Part shown: in pieces, positions 1-5,506 of the stretch | Position numbering within the stretch: position 1 is the stretch's first letter | Layout of the letters: every line of letters starts with the position of its first letter | Source of the DNA: Bordetella parapertussis | Lineage (GTDB): Bacteria; Pseudomonadota; Gammaproteobacteria; Burkholderiales; Burkholderiaceae_D | Reading direction: 5' to 3' | Assembly (NCBI GenBank): GCA_945867725.1 | Contig: CAMBJI010000152.1 | Location: 1 to 5,506 of the forward strand | DNA: 5,506 bases | The notes under the pieces: generated by a model | The model's input: the letters and a program-made list of their open reading frames with translations, nothing else | Databases searched by the model: none | Told to the model about the DNA's origin: nothing | Program-made: the position numbers and the translations under genes

Positions 1-1025
1 GGCAGACCACCCAGCCGCAACACCAGCATCACCACAGCTGTCTTGATGATAAAAAGTCCTACGACGGACAGGGCAAGCAAGAGTGGGGACGCCAGAATGA
101 CACGAACATCCATTTGCATACCGACGGACATAAAAAACAAGCCTAGCAACAGACTTTTGAAAGGCTCGATGGTCACTTCAACTTCATGGCGAAATTCTGT
201 CTCAGCCAGTAGTAGTCCAGCGAGATATGCGCCTAGCGCCATGGATAATCCTGCATACTCGGTGAGCCTTGCGATACCCAACGTACAAAGAAGAATCAGC
301 GCAACAAAGGTGGCGGGTTGGTGCCGATGTCGATATTGTTTTGCCAGTGCCTTGAAAAAAGGTCGTATCACTCGCCGACCCAGAAAATAGACCAGCAAGA
401 TCACGCCTGCGGACTTAAGCGCCACGGCGGCCAGCACGACCCAGATGGGTTCTGTGTTGCCCTGAGAGAGCCAGCCCGCGAGGACCAGAATGGGCACCAC
501 CGCCAGATCTTGCAGCATCAGAATAGAAAAATTGGCCTGACCCATCGGCGTGTCCAGCAAATGCCGGTCGCCCATCAGTTCCATCACCACGGCCGTGGAA
601 GACAGCGCCAGCATCAGACCCAGCACAATCGCAGTCGGTGGCTCATTGTTAAGCATCAGTGCCGCTATGCCAATGAGTAATGCAGACAACAGGACCTGCG
701 CCATACCCGCACCGAACACCCAGCGTCGCAGCATCCACAAACGCTCTGCGGATAACTCCAGTCCTATCGTGAACATCAGAAACAGCACGCCTAGTTCACC
801 TAGCGCCACCATGCCTTCGATACGAATGATGGTGATGTTCTTAAGCCAAGGCAAATACCCCAGCCACAGCCACAGTCCGAAAGGGCCCAGCAAAACACCG
901 ACTGCCAGAAATCCCAGAATTTGATTGATGCGCAAGCGCTGGAGCAGTGGAATCAGAATGCCCGCCAGCGCAAGAAAAATCAGCGTCTCGCGAAGAAAGG
1001 GCAGTCCGGAAAAATGTTCCGGCAT
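1..1025 (-). CDS. CPA2-family (KefB/KefC-like) monovalent cation:proton antiporter, N-terminal part
   Basis: This is an inner-membrane antiporter that exchanges K+ or Na+ for protons; the exact ion cannot be read here. The 341 visible residues are almost all hydrophobic helices, roughly ten or eleven, with the first near residues 13-29. Several stretches match KefC closely: FTIGLELSAERLW (about 85-97), ALSSTAVVMELM (about 140-151), LQDLAVVPIL (171-180, with the Gln-Asp pair of the ion-binding core) and IEPFKSLLLGLFFMSVGM (286-303). The frame runs off the left edge, so the final helices and any C-terminal TrkA-N/RCK nucleotide-binding domain are outside the window. The ATG at 1025-1023 is the only ATG after the in-frame TAA upstream, and the protein from it begins like other family members. 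However, no good Shine-Dalgarno precedes it, so the start is slightly uncertain. The gene is divergent from the sensor kinase gene. Whether it is glutathione-gated like true KefB/KefC cannot be told without the C-terminus. Confidence 0.93.
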   Translation of the reverse strand, partial: MPEHFSGLPFLRETLIFLALAGILIPLLQRLRINQILGFLAVGVLLGPFGLWLWLGYLPWLKNITIIRIEGMVALGELGVLFLMFTIGLELSAERLWMLRRWVFGAGMAQVLLSALLIGIAALMLNNEPPTAIVLGLMLALSSTAVVMELMGDRHLLDTPMGQANFSILMLQDLAVVPILVLAGWLSQGNTEPIWVVLAAVALKSAGVILLVYFLGRRVIRPFFKALAKQYRHRHQPATFVALILLCTLGIARLTEYAGLSMALGAYLAGLLLAETEFRHEVEVTIEPFKSLLLGLFFMSVGMQMDVRVILASPLLLALSVVGLFIIKTAVVMLVLRLGGL

Positions 1026-1080
1026 AGCTTGGGAGTCCCAGGGTAGTCGGCGGATGAACAGAGGATTGGACAGCGTTTTC

Positions 1081-1110
1081 CGGTCAACATTCGTTCGCTG
1101 ATCGTATAAT
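1081..1110 (+). promoter_or_regulatory. Candidate sigma-70 promoter of the sensor kinase/regulator operon
   Basis: A perfect TATAAT lies at 1105-1110. The best -35 at acceptable spacing is CGGTCA (1081-1086, 18 bp away), which matches TTGACA at only three of six positions, and there is no extended -10 TG. Transcription would begin near 1117, giving a leader of about 85 nt before the ATG at 1202. A perfect -10 with a poor -35 is typical of promoters needing an activator, so this could be a target of the encoded regulator; that last step is inference. Confidence 0.5.
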
Positions 1111-1130
1111 CGGGCGGGTTATTGATGCAA
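1103..1130 (-). promoter_or_regulatory. Candidate promoter of the divergent antiporter gene
   Basis: Read on the minus strand, TTGCAT (1130-1125) and TATACG (1108-1103) are 16 bp apart and match the -35 and -10 consensus at three and four positions. Transcription would start around 1096, about 70 nt upstream of the antiporter ATG. Its -10 overlaps the -10 of the plus-strand promoter. This is a weak match and could be chance. Confidence 0.25.
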
Positions 1131-1137
1131 AGCAACT

Positions 1138-1151
1138 TCATGGATACATGA
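1138..1151. promoter_or_regulatory. Small palindrome, possible operator
   Basis: TCATG-GATA-CATGA is a perfect 5-bp inverted repeat with a 4-bp spacer. It lies about 20 bp downstream of the predicted transcription start of the kinase operon. NarL/FixJ-type regulators bind short inverted repeats as dimers, so it could be an operator, but a repeat this short is expected by chance fairly often. A short T run follows at 1156-1160, but the stem is too weak to call a terminator. Confidence 0.15.
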
Positions 1152-1192
1152 CGCATTTTTAACTGCTAGGTCACCGTATTCGCCATTCTCCC

Positions 1193-1196
1193 GGAG
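1193..1196 (+). promoter_or_regulatory. Shine-Dalgarno of the sensor kinase gene
   Basis: GGAG with 5 nt before the ATG at 1202. It supports that start codon. Confidence 0.6.
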
Positions 1197-1201
1197 CCGC
1201 C

Positions 1202-2578
1202 ATGCAACTTGTTACCCGACTCCTGCTCAGACTTTTTGCAGTCGGCTTTTTCATGCTTATTCTCGTGGCGCTGTTCACCTTGTTTGCCGCCCGTCACGAC
1301 ATCGCAGACGAAGTGCGCAGCAGTCAGAGCATCGGTCAGCTGATTACCACTTTGTCCGAATTACAGGGGAGTGATTCACTGAATCGGCAAATCGCCGCGA
1401 TTGATGCGCTCAATCGGGGTGAGCGCTTGCGCCATTTTCATGTGGCTTTGCTCGATGAGTCCGGTCGTCGTCTGACCCAGCCAGCGACAGACTCATCTTC
1501 AGTCATGCCGGCTATGCTCAATCGATTTCTGGCCAGCCATGCCACGATGGGCAGCTATGCCTTGTCGCTGAGGCGTAGCGATGGACATCAGGTCACACTT
1601 TTACTGGAGCCCAATCCAGAGTCCGAGATCACCGAGTCCATCACGGGCGCCTTGCTGCAGCTGGCTTTGTTTGCCGTTCTCGGATTGATGCTGATTCTGG
1701 CGATCGGATTCACGCTGCGTCTGGCACTGGCGCCCTTGTCGGGTATTTTGGCGGGTATTGCTCGTATTGAAGCCGGTGACTATGCAACGCGTATCGCCGC
1801 TTCAGGCACGCGTGAGCTCAATCAGATTGCGCAGGCGCTCAATCATCTGGCCGCAGCGCTCACGGATCAGATCGCCAAGCAGCGCGAACTCTTGCATCGG
1901 CTCCAGGATGTTCAGGAAGATGAACGACGCAAACTCGCCCATGAACTGCATGATGAATTCGGACAGCTGCTTACCGCCATTCAGGTCGATGCTTCGTATC
2001 TGCTCAAACGATCTGCCGGCCAAAGCGCGTTGGAAGCGTGCGCTCAGGCGATGTACGAGAACAGCAGCAGCATCCTGTCGCAATTGCGGGGTTTGCTCGC
2101 ACAGTTGCGTCCCTATGGTTTGCAAGGTGACGAAGAACATGACATCGCACTCGAGCAGGCCTTGCGTGATCTGGTGAAGCAGCGGCAGTCACGCGATGCG
2201 GTGGCACTTGAGTGTCGGCTCAACGTTAACCTCGACAACATCGCCATTCCGCAGCGACTGGCAGTGGCAATCTATCGCATCGCTCAGGAAGCACTGACCA
2301 ATGTAATGCGACATTCAGAGGCAAGCTGTGTCGATATCACTGTCGCTGTTGATAGCGGCGCGCGCGTCCTGCGACTGACGGTCGCCGATGATGGCAAAGG
2401 CATGGCAAGCACGGATCCGCAACCGACAGGTGGCTTGGGTCTGATTGGTATTCGTGAACGCGTGCTGGCCAATCAGGGGGAATTGCACTGGCATACGGTA
2501 AACCCGCACGGCGTCCTGCTGGAGGCGACCTTCCCCTTGGAAACGACCATCATCAGCGAGGTGGTGCATGTCAACTGA
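1202..2578 (+). CDS. Membrane sensor histidine kinase, HisKA_3 (NarX/MoxY-like) type
   Basis: This inner-membrane sensor autophosphorylates on histidine and passes the phosphate to the regulator encoded next. Its 458 residues show, in order: a transmembrane helix (about 7-30); a periplasmic region (about 31-145) resembling the LapD/MoxY N-terminal sensor domain; a second helix (about 147-170); a HAMP linker (about 171-225, with the AGDYATRI stretch); a short coiled segment; and the HisKA_3 dimerisation helix, where HELHDEFGQ (247-255) carries the probable phospho-acceptor His250. The ATPase domain has its N box around EALTNVMRH (363-371, Asn367), the G1 box ADDGKGM (395-401) and the G2 box GGLGLIGIRERV (410-421). 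All catalytic motifs are intact and the length is normal. The start at 1202 has a GGAG 5 nt upstream. The signal sensed is unknown. Resemblance to MoxY does not by itself mean methanol metabolism, because the same architecture is widespread in proteobacteria. Confidence 0.93.
   Translation: MQLVTRLLLRLFAVGFFMLILVALFTLFAARHDIADEVRSSQSIGQLITTLSELQGSDSLNRQIAAIDALNRGERLRHFHVALLDESGRRLTQPATDSSSVMPAMLNRFLASHATMGSYALSLRRSDGHQVTLLLEPNPESEITESITGALLQLALFAVLGLMLILAIGFTLRLALAPLSGILAGIARIEAGDYATRIAASGTRELNQIAQALNHLAAALTDQIAKQRELLHRLQDVQEDERRKLAHELHDEFGQLLTAIQVDASYLLKRSAGQSALEACAQAMYENSSSILSQLRGLLAQLRPYGLQGDEEHDIALEQALRDLVKQRQSRDAVALECRLNVNLDNIAIPQRLAVAIYRIAQEALTNVMRHSEASCVDITVAVDSGARVLRLTVADDGKGMASTDPQPTGGLGLIGIRERVLANQGELHWHTVNPHGVLLEATFPLETTIISEVVHVN
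2558..2563 (+). promoter_or_regulatory. Shine-Dalgarno of the response regulator gene, inside the kinase gene
   Basis: GAGGTG sits 4 nt before the ATG at 2568, within the last codons of the kinase gene. It fixes the regulator start and points to translational coupling of the two genes. Confidence 0.65.
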
Positions 2579-3200
2579 CATCGTTCGTGTACTGCTGGTG
2601 GATGATCATGCGGTGGTGCGCGCTGGTTACAAGCGCTATCTGGAACTGGATCCCACTTTGCAAGTAGTCGGCGAAGCCGATAGTGGTGAACTGGCGTATG
2701 GCATGCTCGCGCAGACCCCTGCTGATGTCGTTGTGATGGATTTATCCATGCCGGGGCAGGGTGGTCTTGAAAGCATGCGCAGGATGTTGCAGCGCTATCC
2801 TGAGCAACGTGTGCTGGTGTTTACGATGCATGAAAACGCCGCACTTGCCCTGCAAGCATTGCGCGCGGGAGCGAGTGGTTATCTCACTAAGAGCATGCCA
2901 CCCGAACGCATGGTCGATGCTATTCACCAGGTCATGCGCGGTGAAAAACCCATCTCAGATGATCTGGCCTCAGCCGTAGCAGAAGCAGAAAAAGAAAGCC
3001 CGCCCCATTTGCAATTGGCGCCGCGAGAATTCGAGATATTCCGCTTGCTGGCCAATGGACAAACCGTCGATGACATTGGACAGCGCCTGCATCTGGGCAC
3101 CAAGACGGTGGCCAATTATCAATCCTCCATTCGGCAAAAGCTGGGGGTGTATACGCCGATTGAGTTACATCAGTATGCGAAGCGGCATGGGCTGGCGTGA
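2568..3200 (+). CDS. Response regulator, NarL/FixJ family (receiver plus LuxR-type HTH)
   Basis: This is a cytoplasmic DNA-binding regulator, almost certainly the partner of the overlapping kinase gene. Its 210 residues are a normal length for the family. The receiver domain covers about residues 5-122, with the acidic pair Asp12-Asp13, the phosphorylation site Asp58 (in VVVMDLSMPG), the switch residue Thr86 and the conserved Lys108 (in GASGYLTKS). After a short Glu-rich linker (about 134-146) comes a LuxR/GerE helix-turn-helix (about 149-205). It opens with the canonical APREFEIFRLLANG stretch and has the recognition helix around TKTVANYQSSIRQKLGV (178-194). The Asn-Tyr after TVA resembles the GacA/UvrY style of recognition helix more than NarL itself. 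It overlaps the kinase gene by 11 bp. Its targets are not shown by the sequence; autoregulation and control of the neighbouring antiporter or receptor genes are possible. Confidence 0.94.
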   Translation: MSTDIVRVLLVDDHAVVRAGYKRYLELDPTLQVVGEADSGELAYGMLAQTPADVVVMDLSMPGQGGLESMRRMLQRYPEQRVLVFTMHENAALALQALRAGASGYLTKSMPPERMVDAIHQVMRGEKPISDDLASAVAEAEKESPPHLQLAPREFEIFRLLANGQTVDDIGQRLHLGTKTVANYQSSIRQKLGVYTPIELHQYAKRHGLA

Positions 3201-3237
3201 GATTTTATTTTCGCTTGCTGGTTGAGTCTGCAGCAGT

Positions 3238-3270
3238 AAAAAAAACGGGCATGCAGTGATCTGCATGCCC
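3238..3270 (-). terminator. Rho-independent terminator of the TonB-dependent receptor gene
   Basis: A perfect 10-bp stem, GGGCATGCAG (3247-3256) with CTGCATGCCC (3261-3270), closes a 4-nt loop. On the minus strand it is followed by one G and then eight T (3245-3238), the classic layout. It begins 31 bp past the receptor stop codon. On the plus strand the hairpin is followed by TATAAAG with no T run, so it should act poorly for the regulator operon coming the other way. Confidence 0.9.
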
Positions 3271-3301
3271 TATAAAGACATCGAGGGAGGTTGAAGAAAA
3301 A

Positions 3302-5506
3302 TCAGAAGCGGTAGCGCAAACCGACCATCAGGTGACGTGGAGCGCCGGGGGCGACGAAGCGGCTGACGTTGGGGCCGGTTGTTGAAGTTGATGAATCTAT
3401 CAGACTGCCGTTGGCATTGAACATGCTCATCGCCATCATGCCGTAGGTTTCGAAGCGCGTATCAAAGACATTGTTGATTCGGGCGAAATAATCGAGGCCT
3501 TTTTCTGCTTCGTAGTTTGCATGTAGATGCAGGAGCGTGTAACCATTTATTTTGGCGTTAACAGTTTCATCGTCTGGTATTTTTCCATCTTCATTGCCTT
3601 GTGTTACCAAGCTTGATGTCGTCAACAAAGTGCCTCCAATCGTCATTTTTGGAGTTGCTCGCCAGTCTGCATTGATACGAAAAGTATGCTCAGGAAGACC
3701 TGCAATTTTGGTGCCGGGTGTGATCGATATATTTCGTTCGCCTCCAAATAGAGTGCCGCTGTCCTGATAGGTGGCGTCAAGGTAGCTATAACTGATTCGC
3801 AATGACAACGATTTAACCATGGTGAAGGCCGTGATGTCGGCACCCTGACGACGCGTCTTGGAAAAATTACTAAAATAACCAAGTCCACTCGAACTCACGG
3901 CTCGGAACAAAATGTCATCCTTGTTTTCCGATCGATAAAGGGCGACAGATAAACCGCTATCGCTCGAAAGCTGCCAGCGCAGGCCGGTCTCCAGTGTTTG
4001 AGCAATGACCTGCTTCAGATAGGGATCAGCCTGTAAACCGGTCGGAAGGCGGCAGGGATAGCTTGAGTCCGCACATCCCAGCTCTATAGATGTCGGCACA
4101 CGATTACTTTGGCCGATATTGGTGAAAACTGAAATTGTCTGAACTGGTTTATACGTGACCCCAAATGAGGGGTTGAAGCTGTTGTAAGTAAATTTATCAG
4201 AAGTGACTCTCGTGGAGGCAAGCGGATCACCATCTGCATCTACGTAAGTATTTAGTCTGTTGTTAACGGTGGCATGATTGAATCGACCAGAGGTTGTCAC
4301 GAATGTTTGTTCCGAGACGTTCCAGGTATCAGATGCATAGATGCCAAATGCCGTCGATCTGCCCTTGAGTCTTGCGTGATCTTCCGCAGGGTCGCAGCCG
4401 TAGGGGGCACGCGTTGAGTCGATGTTGGTGTCGCAATCTGCCTGGCTTGAGCCGTAGCCGACTCTGCTTGCATCAACTGATGCGCCCGTGGTTATCTGGT
4501 GTTGGTTCAGTAGTTTGGTGAGGTTGATACTCGTGCCGTAGCTGTTTTGCGATGTCGCAGTGTAGTTCAGCACAGCGTCGTTTGAGTAGTTGCCAGCCCC
4601 GTCATCTTCCCGCTCTGCATCTCCCCCCACTGTTTTCCGCTTGCTATTTCGAACGTAGGCATTCGCCGCCAACTCAGTATTACCATCCAGAATCCGCTGA
4701 AAATTAAAAGTCAGCTGCTGCAATTCATTTCTGGTGCGGTCCGGGTGGGTATAGACCCACTTGCGATTGGTTTCATACATGCCGGCTGCTGCCGGATCAT
4801 CGCCATCAGCGCCGTAGCTATAACTCGGCAACAGCCCATTACCCAACAAACTACTCCGTCCCACTAGCAGTGACAAATCCCAGTTACTGTCATTCTGCTG
4901 ACGTCCAATCTTCGCAAACACATTACCCAGTGAACCCTCGGAATAATCCCGCCATCCATCTTCGCGGAAGGCAGTCGCAGAGATGAAGCTGTGATAGCCG
5001 TCATTCCCCTTGCTACCGTGGCTGATGTCGGTGCGCACGCGTCCAAAACTACCCGCCTGCAATTTGATTTCACCTCCCGGTGCGGTGAGTCCTGACTTTG
5101 TGGTGAAGGCCAGCGCGCCACCCAAGGTATTGAGGCCATACACAGGATTCGAACCCGGTACCAGTGTCACATTGCTGATCGCGGCTTCAGGGATCATGTC
5201 CCAGTTCACCACGTCACCAAAGGGCTCATTCACCCGCACGCCGTCCAGATAGACTGACAAACCTTGCGACGAGCCCAAAATTCCCGACAGACGAAAACCC
5301 CGGTAGGTAATGTCCGCCTGAAACGGGCTACCCTGAACTTCATTGATGTTCACACCCAGCAGATTGCGCGACATGAAATCAGTGAGATTCAGTGTTTGCG
5401 ACTGATACATCTGCTCGCTGGTGACGGTCTGCACATCGTAGGGCAGCTTGTATTTCTCGATGCCGATGCCGGGCAGTGGCGAAGTACCAACGACCTCGAC
5501 TTGCGG
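3302..5506 (-). CDS. TonB-dependent outer-membrane receptor, 5' end beyond the window
   Basis: This is an outer-membrane beta-barrel receptor that imports a scarce ligand using energy from TonB-ExbB-ExbD. The frame is open from the right edge to the TGA at 3304-3302, giving 734 visible residues; only the signal peptide and a few more residues should be missing. A GTG at 5434 could be taken as a start, but this is unlikely: the 24 codons upstream encode VEVVGTSPLPG, the usual stretch just before the plug. The plug spans about residues 20-140, with YRGF, the YLDGVRVNEPFGD segment and VPGSNPVYGLNTLGGAL. The barrel fills the rest, with the late-strand NVFDTRFETYG motif and a terminal RYRF ending in Phe, the signal for barrel assembly. 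Only four cysteines are visible (residues 358, 371, 478, 485), forming two close pairs in likely extracellular loops. The plug wording suggests a proteobacterial receptor subfamily of unknown substrate. It converges on the kinase/regulator operon and has its own terminator. A siderophore, another metal complex or a cofactor are all possible ligands. Confidence 0.93.
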   Translation of the reverse strand, partial: PQVEVVGTSPLPGIGIEKYKLPYDVQTVTSEQMYQSQTLNLTDFMSRNLLGVNINEVQGSPFQADITYRGFRLSGILGSSQGLSVYLDGVRVNEPFGDVVNWDMIPEAAISNVTLVPGSNPVYGLNTLGGALAFTTKSGLTAPGGEIKLQAGSFGRVRTDISHGSKGNDGYHSFISATAFREDGWRDYSEGSLGNVFAKIGRQQNDSNWDLSLLVGRSSLLGNGLLPSYSYGADGDDPAAAGMYETNRKWVYTHPDRTRNELQQLTFNFQRILDGNTELAANAYVRNSKRKTVGGDAEREDDGAGNYSNDAVLNYTATSQNSYGTSINLTKLLNQHQITTGASVDASRVGYGSSQADCDTNIDSTRAPYGCDPAEDHARLKGRSTAFGIYASDTWNVSEQTFVTTSGRFNHATVNNRLNTYVDADGDPLASTRVTSDKFTYNSFNPSFGVTYKPVQTISVFTNIGQSNRVPTSIELGCADSSYPCRLPTGLQADPYLKQVIAQTLETGLRWQLSSDSGLSVALYRSENKDDILFRAVSSSGLGYFSNFSKTRRQGADITAFTMVKSLSLRISYSYLDATYQDSGTLFGGERNISITPGTKIAGLPEHTFRINADWRATPKMTIGGTLLTTSSLVTQGNEDGKIPDDETVNAKINGYTLLHLHANYEAEKGLDYFARINNVFDTRFETYGMMAMSMFNANGSLIDSSTSTTGPNVSRFVAPGAPRHLMVGLRYRF

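Noticed and set aside
43..924. Three overlapping plus-strand reading frames (43-390, 318-680, 550-924).
   Set aside because: They lie wholly antisense to the antiporter gene, whose minus-strand frame matches KefC motifs throughout. Their translations are Ser/Arg/His/Gln-rich with no domain pattern.
1138..1160. Attenuator or terminator in the kinase operon leader (palindrome followed by TTTTT).
   Set aside because: The stem is only 5 bp and A+T-rich, and the T run does not directly follow it; no leader peptide or alternative pairing is visible.
1758..2581. Other-frame open stretches within the kinase gene on both strands (e.g. 1758-2177 plus, 1802-2140 minus, 2315-2581 minus).
   Set aside because: The kinase frame holds every catalytic motif; the others are low-complexity shadows without plausible start signals or domains.
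2742..3115. Short open frames opposite or within the regulator gene.
   Set aside because: They overlap a complete NarL-type regulator and show no recognisable features.
3247..3270. The GCATGC-rich hairpin as a regulator operator or a repeat element.
   Set aside because: Its position just after the receptor stop codon, the G+C-rich stem, the 4-nt loop and the T tract on the minus strand are fully explained by a terminator.
3552..5252. Open frames 3552-3767 and 5010-5252 (plus), and 3643-3888 and 4864-5139 (minus, another frame), within the receptor gene.
   Set aside because: All are inside the continuous receptor frame, which has clear plug and barrel motifs. There is no sign that they mark a frameshift.
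5432..5434. GTG as the start codon of the receptor.
   Set aside because: The same frame is open upstream to the window edge and encodes the expected pre-plug sequence. A start here would leave no signal peptide, which an outer-membrane protein needs.

Overview
The window looks like ordinary chromosome of a Gram-negative proteobacterium. The evidence is a TonB-dependent outer-membrane receptor, a KefB/KefC-type inner-membrane antiporter, and a NarX/NarL-type two-component pair whose sensor has a LapD/MoxY-like periplasmic domain. Base composition looks moderate (a little over half G+C by eye). The gene types fit Beta- or Gammaproteobacteria, with a mild preference for Betaproteobacteria (Burkholderiales-like). 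That placement is a guess from gene content, not a measurement.

Layout, left to right. Positions 1-1025 (minus strand) hold the first 341 residues of a CPA2-family cation:proton antiporter; the rest lies beyond the left edge. Positions 1026-1201 are a divergent intergenic region. It has a perfect TATAAT on the plus strand that overlaps a possible minus-strand -10, plus a small palindrome. Positions 1202-2578 (plus) encode a membrane-bound HisKA_3-type sensor histidine kinase. Positions 2568-3200 (plus) encode its NarL/FixJ-type response regulator; the two genes overlap by 11 bp and have their own Shine-Dalgarno, so they form one operon. Positions 3201-3301 are a convergent intergenic region with a perfect 10-bp hairpin followed by eight T on the minus strand, a rho-independent terminator for the gene to its right. 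Positions 3302-5506 (minus) hold a TonB-dependent receptor that lacks only its extreme N-terminus, because the frame stays open through the right edge.

How they may work together: the kinase would read a periplasmic or membrane signal through its roughly 115-residue extracytoplasmic domain and phosphorylate Asp58 of the regulator, which binds DNA through a C-terminal LuxR-type helix-turn-helix. Plausible targets are its own promoter, the divergent antiporter gene and the neighbouring receptor gene, but the sequence proves none of these links. The receptor's substrate cannot be read from the sequence. Its two cysteine pairs, both in predicted loops, are its most distinctive trait.

I found no mobile elements, CRISPR arrays, tRNA or rRNA genes, and no frameshifts. 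The window reads as intact, conventional genes; the less ordinary points are the overlapping divergent promoter architecture, the one-way terminator and the cysteine/methionine features of the receptor.
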